A stretch of DNA of 64,000 bases, from the NCBI GenBank assembly GCA_965227315.1, contig OZ245737.1, positions 3,162,001-3,226,000 on the forward strand, given 5' to 3'. A program made the translations under genes and the position numbers. Source of the stretch: JANQHS01 sp965227315 (GTDB taxonomy: Bacteria; Bacteroidota; Bacteroidia; Cytophagales; CCMP332). Under the pieces are notes generated by a model that was given only the letters and a program-made list of their open reading frames with translations, did not search any database and was not told the origin of the DNA. Below are positions 53,060-60,527 of this stretch, piece after piece; the first letter of the stretch is position 1; the number at the start of each line of letters is the position of its first letter.

Positions 53060-54001
53060 TCACAGGATTTTCAACAAATTTTTTTCCGCCCTTTCAAGGG
53101 GGTGAGCAGATTTATCAGGAATGAAGGTTTCACCCATAAGGGTTTCGTAGAGTTCGACGTAACGATTCGATATTTCGATTGTCTTTTCGTCACTCATATG
53201 TGGAACCTCCTGACCTTCTTTTCCCTGGAACCCCTCACTCATCAACCATTCCCTCAGGAATTCTTTGGACAGTTGTTTTTGTTTGATCCCGTTTTCCAGA
53301 TTTTGCTGATAGGTATCCTTATAGTAATACCTCGATGAGTCGGGTGTGTGAATTTCATCCATCAGGTAGATCTTTCCATTCACAATGCCGAATTCATACT
53401 TGGTGTCTACAAGGATGAGATTATGCTTTTCGGCTTCTTTTTGTCCGAAATCATATAGCGATCGAGTGTAGTTTTCGAGCTGCGCATAGATCTCCGGGCT
53501 TACGATCCCCTGATCAAGGATCTCATCGGCGGATATGTCCTCATCATGACCTTCCTCAGCCTTTGTTGCAGGAGTGATAATGGGTTTTGGAAACTTCTGG
53601 CTTTCAGTCATTCCCTCAGGCATAGGTTCACCACAAAGAGATCTTTTACCGGAGTCGTATTCACGCCAAGCATGTCCAGCCAGATAACCACGGATAACCA
53701 TTTCAATTGGAATAGGTTCGCATTGCAATCCAAAGCTTATGTTTGGGTCCGGGACCGATTCCAGCCAGGTCGGTACGATATCGCGGACGGCTTCAAGGTT
53801 TTTGGCCGCTATGGTGTTCAGGATTTGCCCCTTGTAGGGGATGGCTCGTGGCATGATAATGTCAAAAGCCGAAATACGATCCGTCACGATCATGGCCATT
53901 TTTTGCCCGAAATAGTATACCTCACGGACCTTGCCCCGGTAATAACCTGTTTGCCCTGGAAAATTGAAGTTTGTTTTGCTAATGGTAGGAGCTAGGCTCA
54001 T
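53060..54001 (-). CDS. purC: Phosphoribosylaminoimidazole-succinocarboxamide synthase
   Basis: 313 residues, the longer PurC form. Signature sequences are YYRGKVREVYYFG, MIVTDRISAFDIIMPR and IPIEMVIRGYLAGHAWREY, followed by LVDTKYEFG. It joins aspartate to CAIR with ATP in purine synthesis. No other pur genes adjoin. It overlaps the stop of the MORN protein gene by four bases, and no purine riboswitch is possible there. Confidence 0.95.
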   Translation of the reverse strand: MSLAPTISKTNFNFPGQTGYYRGKVREVYYFGQKMAMIVTDRISAFDIIMPRAIPYKGQILNTIAAKNLEAVRDIVPTWLESVPDPNISFGLQCEPIPIEMVIRGYLAGHAWREYDSGKRSLCGEPMPEGMTESQKFPKPIITPATKAEEGHDEDISADEILDQGIVSPEIYAQLENYTRSLYDFGQKEAEKHNLILVDTKYEFGIVNGKIYLMDEIHTPDSSRYYYKDTYQQNLENGIKQKQLSKEFLREWLMSEGFQGKEGQEVPHMSDEKTIEISNRYVELYETLMGETFIPDKSAHPLERAEKNLLKIL

Positions 54002-55305
54002 TTCTTGATGATCTTTCCTTTTTTATAGGTTATGGTTGTCGTGAGATTTCCTTCTTCATCAAAATCTTCCCATATCCCATTTTTTTTGCCGTAATAATAA
54101 CTTCCGGATGATTGGAGCTGTCCTGATTCGAAAAAATATTTTGCTTCCTCATGTAGTACCCCCCTTTTTTTGGAGCCGGCCAATTTCTTTTTACCGCTCT
54201 CATAGAACTCTTCATATTTTCCGAATGCGTTCCCAAATTGGTACATGCTGACCATGCTTTTTTTCCCGTTATCGAAATAAACCGTCTTCAACCCATGAAG
54301 CTTACCGTTATCATAGTTGGCTTTGGTCTTTGAAGTTCCGTTTTCATAGAAATCTTCCTTTGTGCCTTCCAAAACCCCATTCACCAGAGTGTATTTGCTG
54401 CTTTTGTTTCCGTTTTTATAGAATTCAGTGATCTTCTCCGTTTTTCCTTCTCCGGAATAGATGATGGTTTTTTCAAGTTCACCGCCTTTGTAATACCGAT
54501 TACACTTTCCGTCTCTCACTCCATTTTCATAGTTCAGGACATACTTGATCTGCTCGGTATCGTGCCAGCCTCTTGACATTCCGTGAAGCCGACCAGAGCG
54601 GTAATTCGATTCGAGAACCTTGCTTCCGTTTTGATTGTAAGTAACGAACTTTCCGGTTCTTTCACCATCCGCATTTATACCCTGGATTTCTACAGCTCCC
54701 GATGGGAAATAGGTTGTAAAGCTTCCTGAAAGAATACCGAGTTTGAATGTTTGTTCCACGCGAATATTCCCATTCGGATAATAGAATTTAGCGGGCCCGT
54801 GCATCTTGTTATCCTTGAAAAAGGTCTCACTCATGGTGTTTCCATTTTCATAGTACTCGAGTATCAGGCCTTCAGGTTTGCCTTCCTTGAAATTGCCGAC
54901 GAGCTTTACCTGACCAGAGCTATAATAGGCCTCTACCTTGTCCTGAAGTACATCTTCCTTGAAGGCTGCTTTTTGGAGCAGGTTACCATCCTCATCAAAG
55001 ATGGAAAGTGAACCATCCTTTTTGTCATCCTTATAAAAGGCCTCTACCTTCTTCTGCCCATTCGCATAGAACTCAACAAATTCTCTTTGCCTTAAACCGT
55101 TCTCAAAGAAGCCTTCGGCAGCAATGGTGCCATCCGGATGAAACCGCTTGTATTCGCCATTCTTTTCGTCCGGTATGTCAGGGTTAACAAAGAACTCCTC
55201 CTTTACCCCGCCATAATCCTCATAAAAGGTGCGAACCTTCAATTGCCCGAATCCCGAGAAGGAGACGGAAACCGAAATGAGGAAAGGTAGAAGGAGTCTG
55301 AACAA
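53998..55305 (-). CDS. Secreted MORN-repeat protein with about 16 repeats
   Basis: 435 residues with a signal peptide (LLLPFLISVSVSFSGFGQ). From about residue 45 the protein is built of about sixteen tandem 24-residue units of the form GxxxxYYxNGxxxxExxYKxGxxH, such as GLILEYYENGNTMSETFFKD and GTKEDFYENGTSKTKANYDN. This is the MORN_2/YwqK type. In this family binding of partners through the repeat stack is suspected, but its function is unknown. The sole start is TTG at 55303-55305, with TAA four codons upstream. It lies between thiolase and purC. Confidence 0.87.
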   Translation of the reverse strand: MFRLLLPFLISVSVSFSGFGQLKVRTFYEDYGGVKEEFFVNPDIPDEKNGEYKRFHPDGTIAAEGFFENGLRQREFVEFYANGQKKVEAFYKDDKKDGSLSIFDEDGNLLQKAAFKEDVLQDKVEAYYSSGQVKLVGNFKEGKPEGLILEYYENGNTMSETFFKDNKMHGPAKFYYPNGNIRVEQTFKLGILSGSFTTYFPSGAVEIQGINADGERTGKFVTYNQNGSKVLESNYRSGRLHGMSRGWHDTEQIKYVLNYENGVRDGKCNRYYKGGELEKTIIYSGEGKTEKITEFYKNGNKSSKYTLVNGVLEGTKEDFYENGTSKTKANYDNGKLHGLKTVYFDNGKKSMVSMYQFGNAFGKYEEFYESGKKKLAGSKKRGVLHEEAKYFFESGQLQSSGSYYYGKKNGIWEDFDEEGNLTTTITYKKGKIIKK

Positions 55306-55315
55306 TTCTTGAAAA

Positions 55316-56494
55316 TTATGCCATTTCTACGACCATAGCCGATGCGCCTCCTCCTCCATTGCAAATACCCGCGGCCCCAATTTTCCCACCATTGTTTTTC
55401 AGGACATTCAACAGGGTGACCAGTATTCTGGATCCTGAATTGCCAAGAGGATGACCAAGCGATACCGCTCCTCCATTTACATTGACTTTGTCGGGATCAA
55501 GTTCAAGAAGTTGATTGTTGGCAATGGCAACTACCGAAAATGCCTCGTTGATCTCGAAAAAATCCACTTCATCGGCCTTTACGCCGGCTCTTTCCATGGC
55601 GATTGGAAGCGCCTTGGCTGGAGAGGTTGTGAACCATTCCGGCTTTTGAGCGGCATCGCTGAAGGAACGAATGTAAGCCATGGGCTGAAGACCCAATTCT
55701 TCTGCTTTGGTCTTGCTCATTAATACCAGGGCTGAAGCACCATCATTAAGTGTAGAAGCATTGGCAGCGGTGACGGTCCCTTCTTTTTGGAAAACCGGTC
55801 TCAGTCCGGGGATCTTTTCAAAGTTCACCTTGCTGTATTCTTCATCGGTATCCACCATCACCGGATCTCCTTTGCGCTGGGGAACACTTACCGGAACAAC
55901 CTCATTCTTAAACGCATCATTATCCCAGGCATTTTTTGCCCTTTTATAGGATTCGATTGCATAGTTGTCCTGATCCTCTCTGCTGATATTGCATTCCTTA
56001 GAGCATAGCTCAGCGGCGTTACCCATGTGGTAGTTATTGTAGACATCGGTCAGGCCATCGAAAACCAAACCATCGATCATTTTCATATCGCCTAGCTTTT
56101 GGCCTGTCCTACCCGTCGTCTGATAAAATGGAACTCTGGACATGCTCTCCATTCCTCCTGCAATCACCACGTCATTTTGGCCGGTCATGATGGATTGAGC
56201 ACCGAGCATGACGGACTTCATTCCTGATGCACAAACCTTATTTACAGTGGTACAGGGAACATTTTCACTCAATCCCGCATACATGGCAGCCTGTCTGGCC
56301 GGAGCCTGGCCCAATCCTGCCTGTAAGACATTGCCCATGAACACCTCTTGGACCAAACCCGGGTCAATGCCGGCCTTCTCCAATGCCCCTTTGATCGCTG
56401 TGGCTCCCAACTGTGGAGCGCTTATGCCTGATAATGCCCCCATAAAACTTCCTATGGGTGTTCTTACCGCGGAAATGATTGCTACTTCGTTCAT
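55316..56494 (-). CDS. Acetyl-CoA C-acyltransferase (thiolase)
   Basis: 392 residues from ATG at 56494 (MNEVAIISAVRTPIGSFMG); an ATG four codons earlier overlaps the TPR gene and is less likely. Catalytic residues are Cys in NKVCASGMKSVMLG, His in SLGHPLGNSGSR and Cys in GICNGGGGASA. It catalyses reversible condensation of acetyl-CoA to acetoacetyl-CoA or beta-oxidation's last step. It lies downstream of Bat-like genes, with no fad or phb genes next to it. Confidence 0.94.
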   Translation of the reverse strand: MNEVAIISAVRTPIGSFMGALSGISAPQLGATAIKGALEKAGIDPGLVQEVFMGNVLQAGLGQAPARQAAMYAGLSENVPCTTVNKVCASGMKSVMLGAQSIMTGQNDVVIAGGMESMSRVPFYQTTGRTGQKLGDMKMIDGLVFDGLTDVYNNYHMGNAAELCSKECNISREDQDNYAIESYKRAKNAWDNDAFKNEVVPVSVPQRKGDPVMVDTDEEYSKVNFEKIPGLRPVFQKEGTVTAANASTLNDGASALVLMSKTKAEELGLQPMAYIRSFSDAAQKPEWFTTSPAKALPIAMERAGVKADEVDFFEINEAFSVVAIANNQLLELDPDKVNVNGGAVSLGHPLGNSGSRILVTLLNVLKNNGGKIGAAGICNGGGGASAMVVEMA

Positions 56495-56499
56495 ATTTT

Positions 56500-57351
56500 T
56501 TACCATTTGGATTTACTCTTCGATGATTTGGTTGGTTCTTTTTTTAATTGTTGAAAATATTGCATCTCCCTGTTTTCCATGGCCTGAAGGATCATTTTGG
56601 CCATTTCCGGGCTTATTTTCACCTCGTTGAAATCGGGTTGTGATTTTGTTGGAGCGTTTTGTTCCTGCTCCTTTTCTTCACCTTCTTCCTCTCCGGGTTT
56701 GGGTTGTTCCTGCTGTTCTTCTTCACCGTTCTGCTCTTCACCTTCTTGCTGCTGTTGATCTTCTTGATCCTGCTCCCCTTGTTGTTGGTCCTGCTGTTGA
56801 TTTTCCCCTTGCTCCTGATCCTCTTGTTGCTCCTGATCCTCTTGTTGCTGTTGATCTTGCTCGTTCTGTTGATCTTGATCTTTTTCCTGATCCTGTTTGT
56901 CCTGATCCTCCTGCTGCTCCTGATCTTGCTGCTGTTCCAATTTCTTTTTGACCAGCTCGTAATTATACCTGCTTTCCTTGTTTCCCGGATCCCGGATCAA
57001 TGATTCTCTGAAAGCATTCAGAGCCTCTTCCAGCTTTTGCTGGTCATGACTAATGACTCCCATCTGTAGAAGAGCCCGGGAAGCATACTCGTTGTTTTTA
57101 GAGGAAGCGACCTCTTTGTAATTGAAGAAGGCCTCTTCGGTTTTACCCTGGTTAAACTGAGCCGATGCAAGATTCAAACCGATCTCCGGTGAGGATACTC
57201 CCAGGCTGTCTTTTAGAAAAACCAGTTTTTGTTCTGCCAGATCATATTGTCCGCTTCCATAGAGATCAAGGGCCTCTTTTTTGAGACTATTTGTCTGACT
57301 TATATCAGCACCATTCCAGGATAGAGCGACTATGAGCAGAAGATATTTCAT
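56500..57351 (-). CDS. TPR protein of Bat-type cluster with a Gln/Glu/Asp-rich tail
   Basis: 283 residues: a signal-like N-terminus (MKYLLLIVALSWNGADISQ), about three TPR units (residues 21-135, e.g. ALDLYGSGQYDLAEQKL and ALNAFRESLIRDPGNKESRY), a Gln/Glu/Asp-only region at about 139-231, and a conserved end ISPEMAKMILQAMENREMQYFQQL. That end matches the TPR (BatC/BatE) proteins of Bat aerotolerance operons. It overlaps the VWA gene by four bases, supporting the pairing. Its role is inferred to be scaffolding near the membrane. Confidence 0.85.
   Translation of the reverse strand: MKYLLLIVALSWNGADISQTNSLKKEALDLYGSGQYDLAEQKLVFLKDSLGVSSPEIGLNLASAQFNQGKTEEAFFNYKEVASSKNNEYASRALLQMGVISHDQQKLEEALNAFRESLIRDPGNKESRYNYELVKKKLEQQQDQEQQEDQDKQDQEKDQDQQNEQDQQQQEDQEQQEDQEQGENQQQDQQQGEQDQEDQQQQEGEEQNGEEEQQEQPKPGEEEGEEKEQEQNAPTKSQPDFNEVKISPEMAKMILQAMENREMQYFQQLKKEPTKSSKSKSKW
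56659..56937 (-). repeat. Low-complexity coding repeat (Gln/Glu/Asp)
   Basis: About 93 codons within the TPR gene encode almost only Q, E and D, from degenerate copies of CAG/CAA, GAA/GAG and GAT/GAC units. Tandem slippage could change its length between strains without shifting frame. Apparent Leu/Val-rich frames on the opposite strand of this stretch are artefacts. Confidence 0.8.
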
Positions 57352-58316
57352 ATCCGTATGGTCCTTGAGGTAAAGAACGCATCAAGGAGGGCCAAAATTA
57401 AGGCTGGCAACAAGAAAAAGATGAATTTATTTGAAGAAGCGTCCACGTGCCGGGTATCCTTTAATTCGCCCTCGATATTTTCAATCGCATTTGTCAACTT
57501 TCCTATTTCGTTCAAGCCTTTTGAAATCTCAAAATATTTACCTCCGGTCTCTATGGCAAGCCTTTTTAAACCTGTCCTGTCAAGCCTGGTGATCACTTCC
57601 TTTCCGGAGTCATCCACCATATTTCGATTGCGCTCGGGAATAGGTGCTCCTTCTTCAGTACCAATTCCAAGACAGAAAAGTTTAATTCCCTGATCTTTTA
57701 TTTTCCTGATGATCTTGTTCGAATCATTTCCGAAGTCCTCGCCATCGGAGATCAGGATGATGATCTGGGCCTGGTTCTTTCCTGAGCCTTTTTCATCCTC
57801 TTTAAGTTTTTCCAATGCGAGTTCCAGGGGTTCATGGAGCTCGGTTCCGGCACTTGGAACCAGATCCGTATTAATTGTCTCTATAAAAAGGCTAAGAGCG
57901 GATTGGTCATAGGTCAGCGGGCATTGAACGAAAGCCTCTGAGGAGAAAATGATCAAGCCGATCCTGTCGGAACCGAACTCGTCGATCAGGCGGCGAAGTT
58001 CGAATTTGACCTTTTCAAGTCTGGAAGGGTTTACGTCCCTGGCATCCATAGATTTTGAAAGATCAACGGCGAGAAATATGTCTTTTCCAATCACCTTGAT
58101 CTCCCTGGTTTGATTTCCAAATGAGGGTCCTAAAAGCGCCAGGATCACAAGGGTGATGTAAATGATCCGAAGCGGAAGCTTCTTGAAAATTCCGCGGTTA
58201 CTGGATTTGAAGAAGGAAGCGATAAATCTCAAACGGAAATAATACCCTATATACGCCAATGCGATCAGGGCAAGAAAAATGATCTCTACCTCTTCCAGTC
58301 CTTTATACCAGGTCAT
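57348..58316 (-). CDS. VWA-domain membrane protein, BatA/BatB-like
   Basis: 322 residues: two N-terminal membrane helices (IIFLALIALAYIGYYFRL and IIYITLVILALLGPSFG), the VWA domain (about residues 80-285) with the MIDAS DLSKSMDARD, GTELHEPL and ISDGEDFGND, and a C-terminal helix (FIFFLLPALILALLDAFF). This is the layout of BatA and BatB, which act with MoxR, DUF58 and TPR proteins. Only one VWA gene is here, and BatD is missing. It starts 14 bases inside the end of the upstream permease gene. Confidence 0.88.
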   Translation of the reverse strand: MTWYKGLEEVEIIFLALIALAYIGYYFRLRFIASFFKSSNRGIFKKLPLRIIYITLVILALLGPSFGNQTREIKVIGKDIFLAVDLSKSMDARDVNPSRLEKVKFELRRLIDEFGSDRIGLIIFSSEAFVQCPLTYDQSALSLFIETINTDLVPSAGTELHEPLELALEKLKEDEKGSGKNQAQIIILISDGEDFGNDSNKIIRKIKDQGIKLFCLGIGTEEGAPIPERNRNMVDDSGKEVITRLDRTGLKRLAIETGGKYFEISKGLNEIGKLTNAIENIEGELKDTRHVDASSNKFIFFLLPALILALLDAFFTSRTIRI

Positions 58317-59466
58317 AATACCTCCAACTTGTTTGCTCGGGATTCAGCCTGGAGTACAGGATGTCTCCAAGTCTGACCAGGCTGAAAATCATTGCAAAAA
58401 TAAGAAGCCCGGGGAGCACCGCCAACCACCAGAATGATGGGTTGTAGATACTCATGGCCAGCAGACTTCCCCATGAAACCACATCCGGGGAAACACCCAA
58501 CCCAAGAAATGAAAGTGCGGATTCAGTTAGAATTATGGTGCCGGCCAAATAGGCTACATAAGCCAATAGGTCAGGAAGAATGAAGGGAAAAATATGGTGG
58601 ATCATGATTCTGGAATTGGAGGCTCCCAATCCTTTCAAGCTGAGGAATAGCGGAGAATTGACGATCGCAAGCGTTTTTCCCCTGACCATTTTACTCAATG
58701 TTAACCAGCCGGTTAGAACGATCGCAAATATCAAACGCGGAGTGCTGGGCTCCCAAAGAGAGACGATAACCAGTAGAAGGAATAGCTTGGGAATGGTATC
58801 GAATATCTCAAGGAACCTTGACAATACGTAATCCACAGGTATGCTTCTTTTTTGCCCTTCTTCAAAAAGCCCTGCCTTTCTAAGCAAGTGGTATGCTCCT
58901 GTGAAAAGCAATGCGATGATCAGGGTAGGAATTACGGCTGCTTCAAGCCCCAAATTGAAAACCCAAAAGCCAACGAAAAGCAATGTCAGGGTGATGAGTG
59001 CCAGGCTTCCATTGTTCATCCTAAGTCTTCTGTCGCCAAAGAAGCCCATCAGCAGACCGGTGATCAGGCCTATAATGGCGATCAGGAACATGGAGGACAG
59101 AACAACGATCAGCGAAAACCTTGAACCATGAATCAGGCCTGCAAGTATATCTCTGCCTACCCGGTCCGTACCCAATCGATGAACACGGGTAAATTTCAGT
59201 TCGGTATTCTCAGTCCCGGGTTTGGAAAATCTTTGAGTGCTTAGGTCCAGGTCCTCATCTGAAAAAGCAACAGGTGGCCAGATTACCTTTTCGGCATTTC
59301 GGATCTCATCGGGGCTTATAGCGGAGCCCGGCCCTTCAAAGGACCATCCCTTTTCTCCTTTGACCAGAAGAGGCTTTGATGAGGCCAGAAAATCAGCAAG
59401 AACCGCTACCAGGATCCAACAGGATAGGATCATCAGCACCCAGAAATGATTTCTTCCTGCCCTCAT
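58303..59466 (-). CDS. Peptide ABC transporter permease, DppC-like and enlarged
   Basis: 387 residues against about 300 for typical DppC/OppC. The N-terminal helix and HRLGTDRVGRDILAGLIHGSRF are the DppC hallmark; the coupling-loop motif LKGLGASNSRIMIHHIFP follows, and the last helices include ILTESALSFLGLGVSP. The extra length is a periplasmic loop (about residues 35-95) and added hydrophobic sequence (about 145-200). It pairs with the next permease gene, with a four-base overlap. The transporter imports peptides or similar solutes, substrate unknown. Confidence 0.88.
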   Translation of the reverse strand: MRAGRNHFWVLMILSCWILVAVLADFLASSKPLLVKGEKGWSFEGPGSAISPDEIRNAEKVIWPPVAFSDEDLDLSTQRFSKPGTENTELKFTRVHRLGTDRVGRDILAGLIHGSRFSLIVVLSSMFLIAIIGLITGLLMGFFGDRRLRMNNGSLALITLTLLFVGFWVFNLGLEAAVIPTLIIALLFTGAYHLLRKAGLFEEGQKRSIPVDYVLSRFLEIFDTIPKLFLLLVIVSLWEPSTPRLIFAIVLTGWLTLSKMVRGKTLAIVNSPLFLSLKGLGASNSRIMIHHIFPFILPDLLAYVAYLAGTIILTESALSFLGLGVSPDVVSWGSLLAMSIYNPSFWWLAVLPGLLIFAMIFSLVRLGDILYSRLNPEQTSWRYYDLV

Positions 59467-60524
59467 GCGTTTTCTTTTTCAAATGATTCCCTGATCGTTG
59501 GAGAGAGCCTGATGATGATCAGATCGGTAGCCAGGTATCCCACCAGGGTGAAAAGGCCGGTTATGAATGCAATGCAAAAAATGACCGGGTAATCCCTAAA
59601 GGAGTAGGATTCTACCATCAGCTTACCAAGCCCGGGAAGATTGAAGATCTTTTCAATGATTAATGCTCCTCCAAGTATTGCTGAAATAAAAAGAGAAAGG
59701 TGTGTAACCAGGGGGATAAGAGAATTTCTTAAGAGTTCCTTATCCAAAATGTATTTCGACGAAAAACCCCTGGCTGCAGCGCTCAAAGCATAAACCTTAT
59801 GCGATTCCTGCTCGATGTTCTGGAAGATTATTTTGGTATAATACGCTATAGGAGGAAGGCTAATACAGATAACCGGTAGGAATATGTGGTAAAGAAAATC
59901 CAGCATATTCAGAAGAAAGTTCCCCTTATTCATTCCTATCCCTCCACTGGGAAACAAGTTGAGGAAGGTGGAACTCGCCAAGAAGGTGAGAAGAAGAACG
60001 GCCAGCCAGTAGGAGGGAATAGCGTAGATCAGATCAAGGAAGGACCAGATCTTTTCGTTCGATCCTTTGGTTGAGTTCGTGGCCAGATATTTTGCCAACC
60101 AAATTGATATGGCGATTAGGATCAATGTGGACAGGGTTCCTATTGCCAATGAAATCAGGAATGGCTTTTTTACAACCTTCCAGACATTTATCCGGTATCG
60201 GATCGAATTACCAAAATCTCCCGTTAACAGACGTCCGGTCCAGATCGAAAGCTGGTTGTTACTTCCATTCCAACTCAACATGGGAATGTATTGCTGTATC
60301 GGGTGTGCGCGATCCAGGGGAGAAATGGAAAAGTAAAACAGGGGTTTTTCCTCTCCTTCTTTTTTAGAACTCAGCGATTCAGAACCTGGCCTGATCGATT
60401 GAACACTTGCTATTTTGAATGGATCACCCGGAGCCTCTCTGGCAAGCCAGAAAGAAAACAGCATCAAGAGTAGCAGGGTTGGTACAAACCCGAGAATCCT
60501 TTTGAAGAGGTACTTGTAAATCAA
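59463..60524 (-). CDS. Peptide ABC transporter permease, DppB-like
   Basis: 353 residues, with N-terminal YLFKRILGFVPTLLLLMLFS and FWLAREAPGDPF (DppB signature), an insertion (about residues 40-90) carrying the LSSKKEGEEKP stretch, and the coupling motif YALSAAARGFSSKYIL with RNSLIPLVTHLS. The start must be TTG at 60522-60524. It lies three bases after the binding-protein gene, and its C-terminal overlap with the DppC-like gene is four bases. Confidence 0.88.
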   Translation of the reverse strand: MIYKYLFKRILGFVPTLLLLMLFSFWLAREAPGDPFKIASVQSIRPGSESLSSKKEGEEKPLFYFSISPLDRAHPIQQYIPMLSWNGSNNQLSIWTGRLLTGDFGNSIRYRINVWKVVKKPFLISLAIGTLSTLILIAISIWLAKYLATNSTKGSNEKIWSFLDLIYAIPSYWLAVLLLTFLASSTFLNLFPSGGIGMNKGNFLLNMLDFLYHIFLPVICISLPPIAYYTKIIFQNIEQESHKVYALSAAARGFSSKYILDKELLRNSLIPLVTHLSLFISAILGGALIIEKIFNLPGLGKLMVESYSFRDYPVIFCIAFITGLFTLVGYLATDLIIIRLSPTIRESFEKENA

Positions 60525-60527
60525 TTT

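Noticed and set aside
52628..54001. preQ1 or purine riboswitch before the queuosine transporter or purC
   Set aside because: Gaps are 15 bases before the transporter gene and negative before purC, too short for an aptamer.
56640..57003. Plus-strand Leu/Val-rich frames resembling membrane proteins
   Set aside because: They are the opposite strand of the Gln/Glu/Asp-rich coding segment; the codons for Q, E and D read as Leu, Val and Phe on the other strand.
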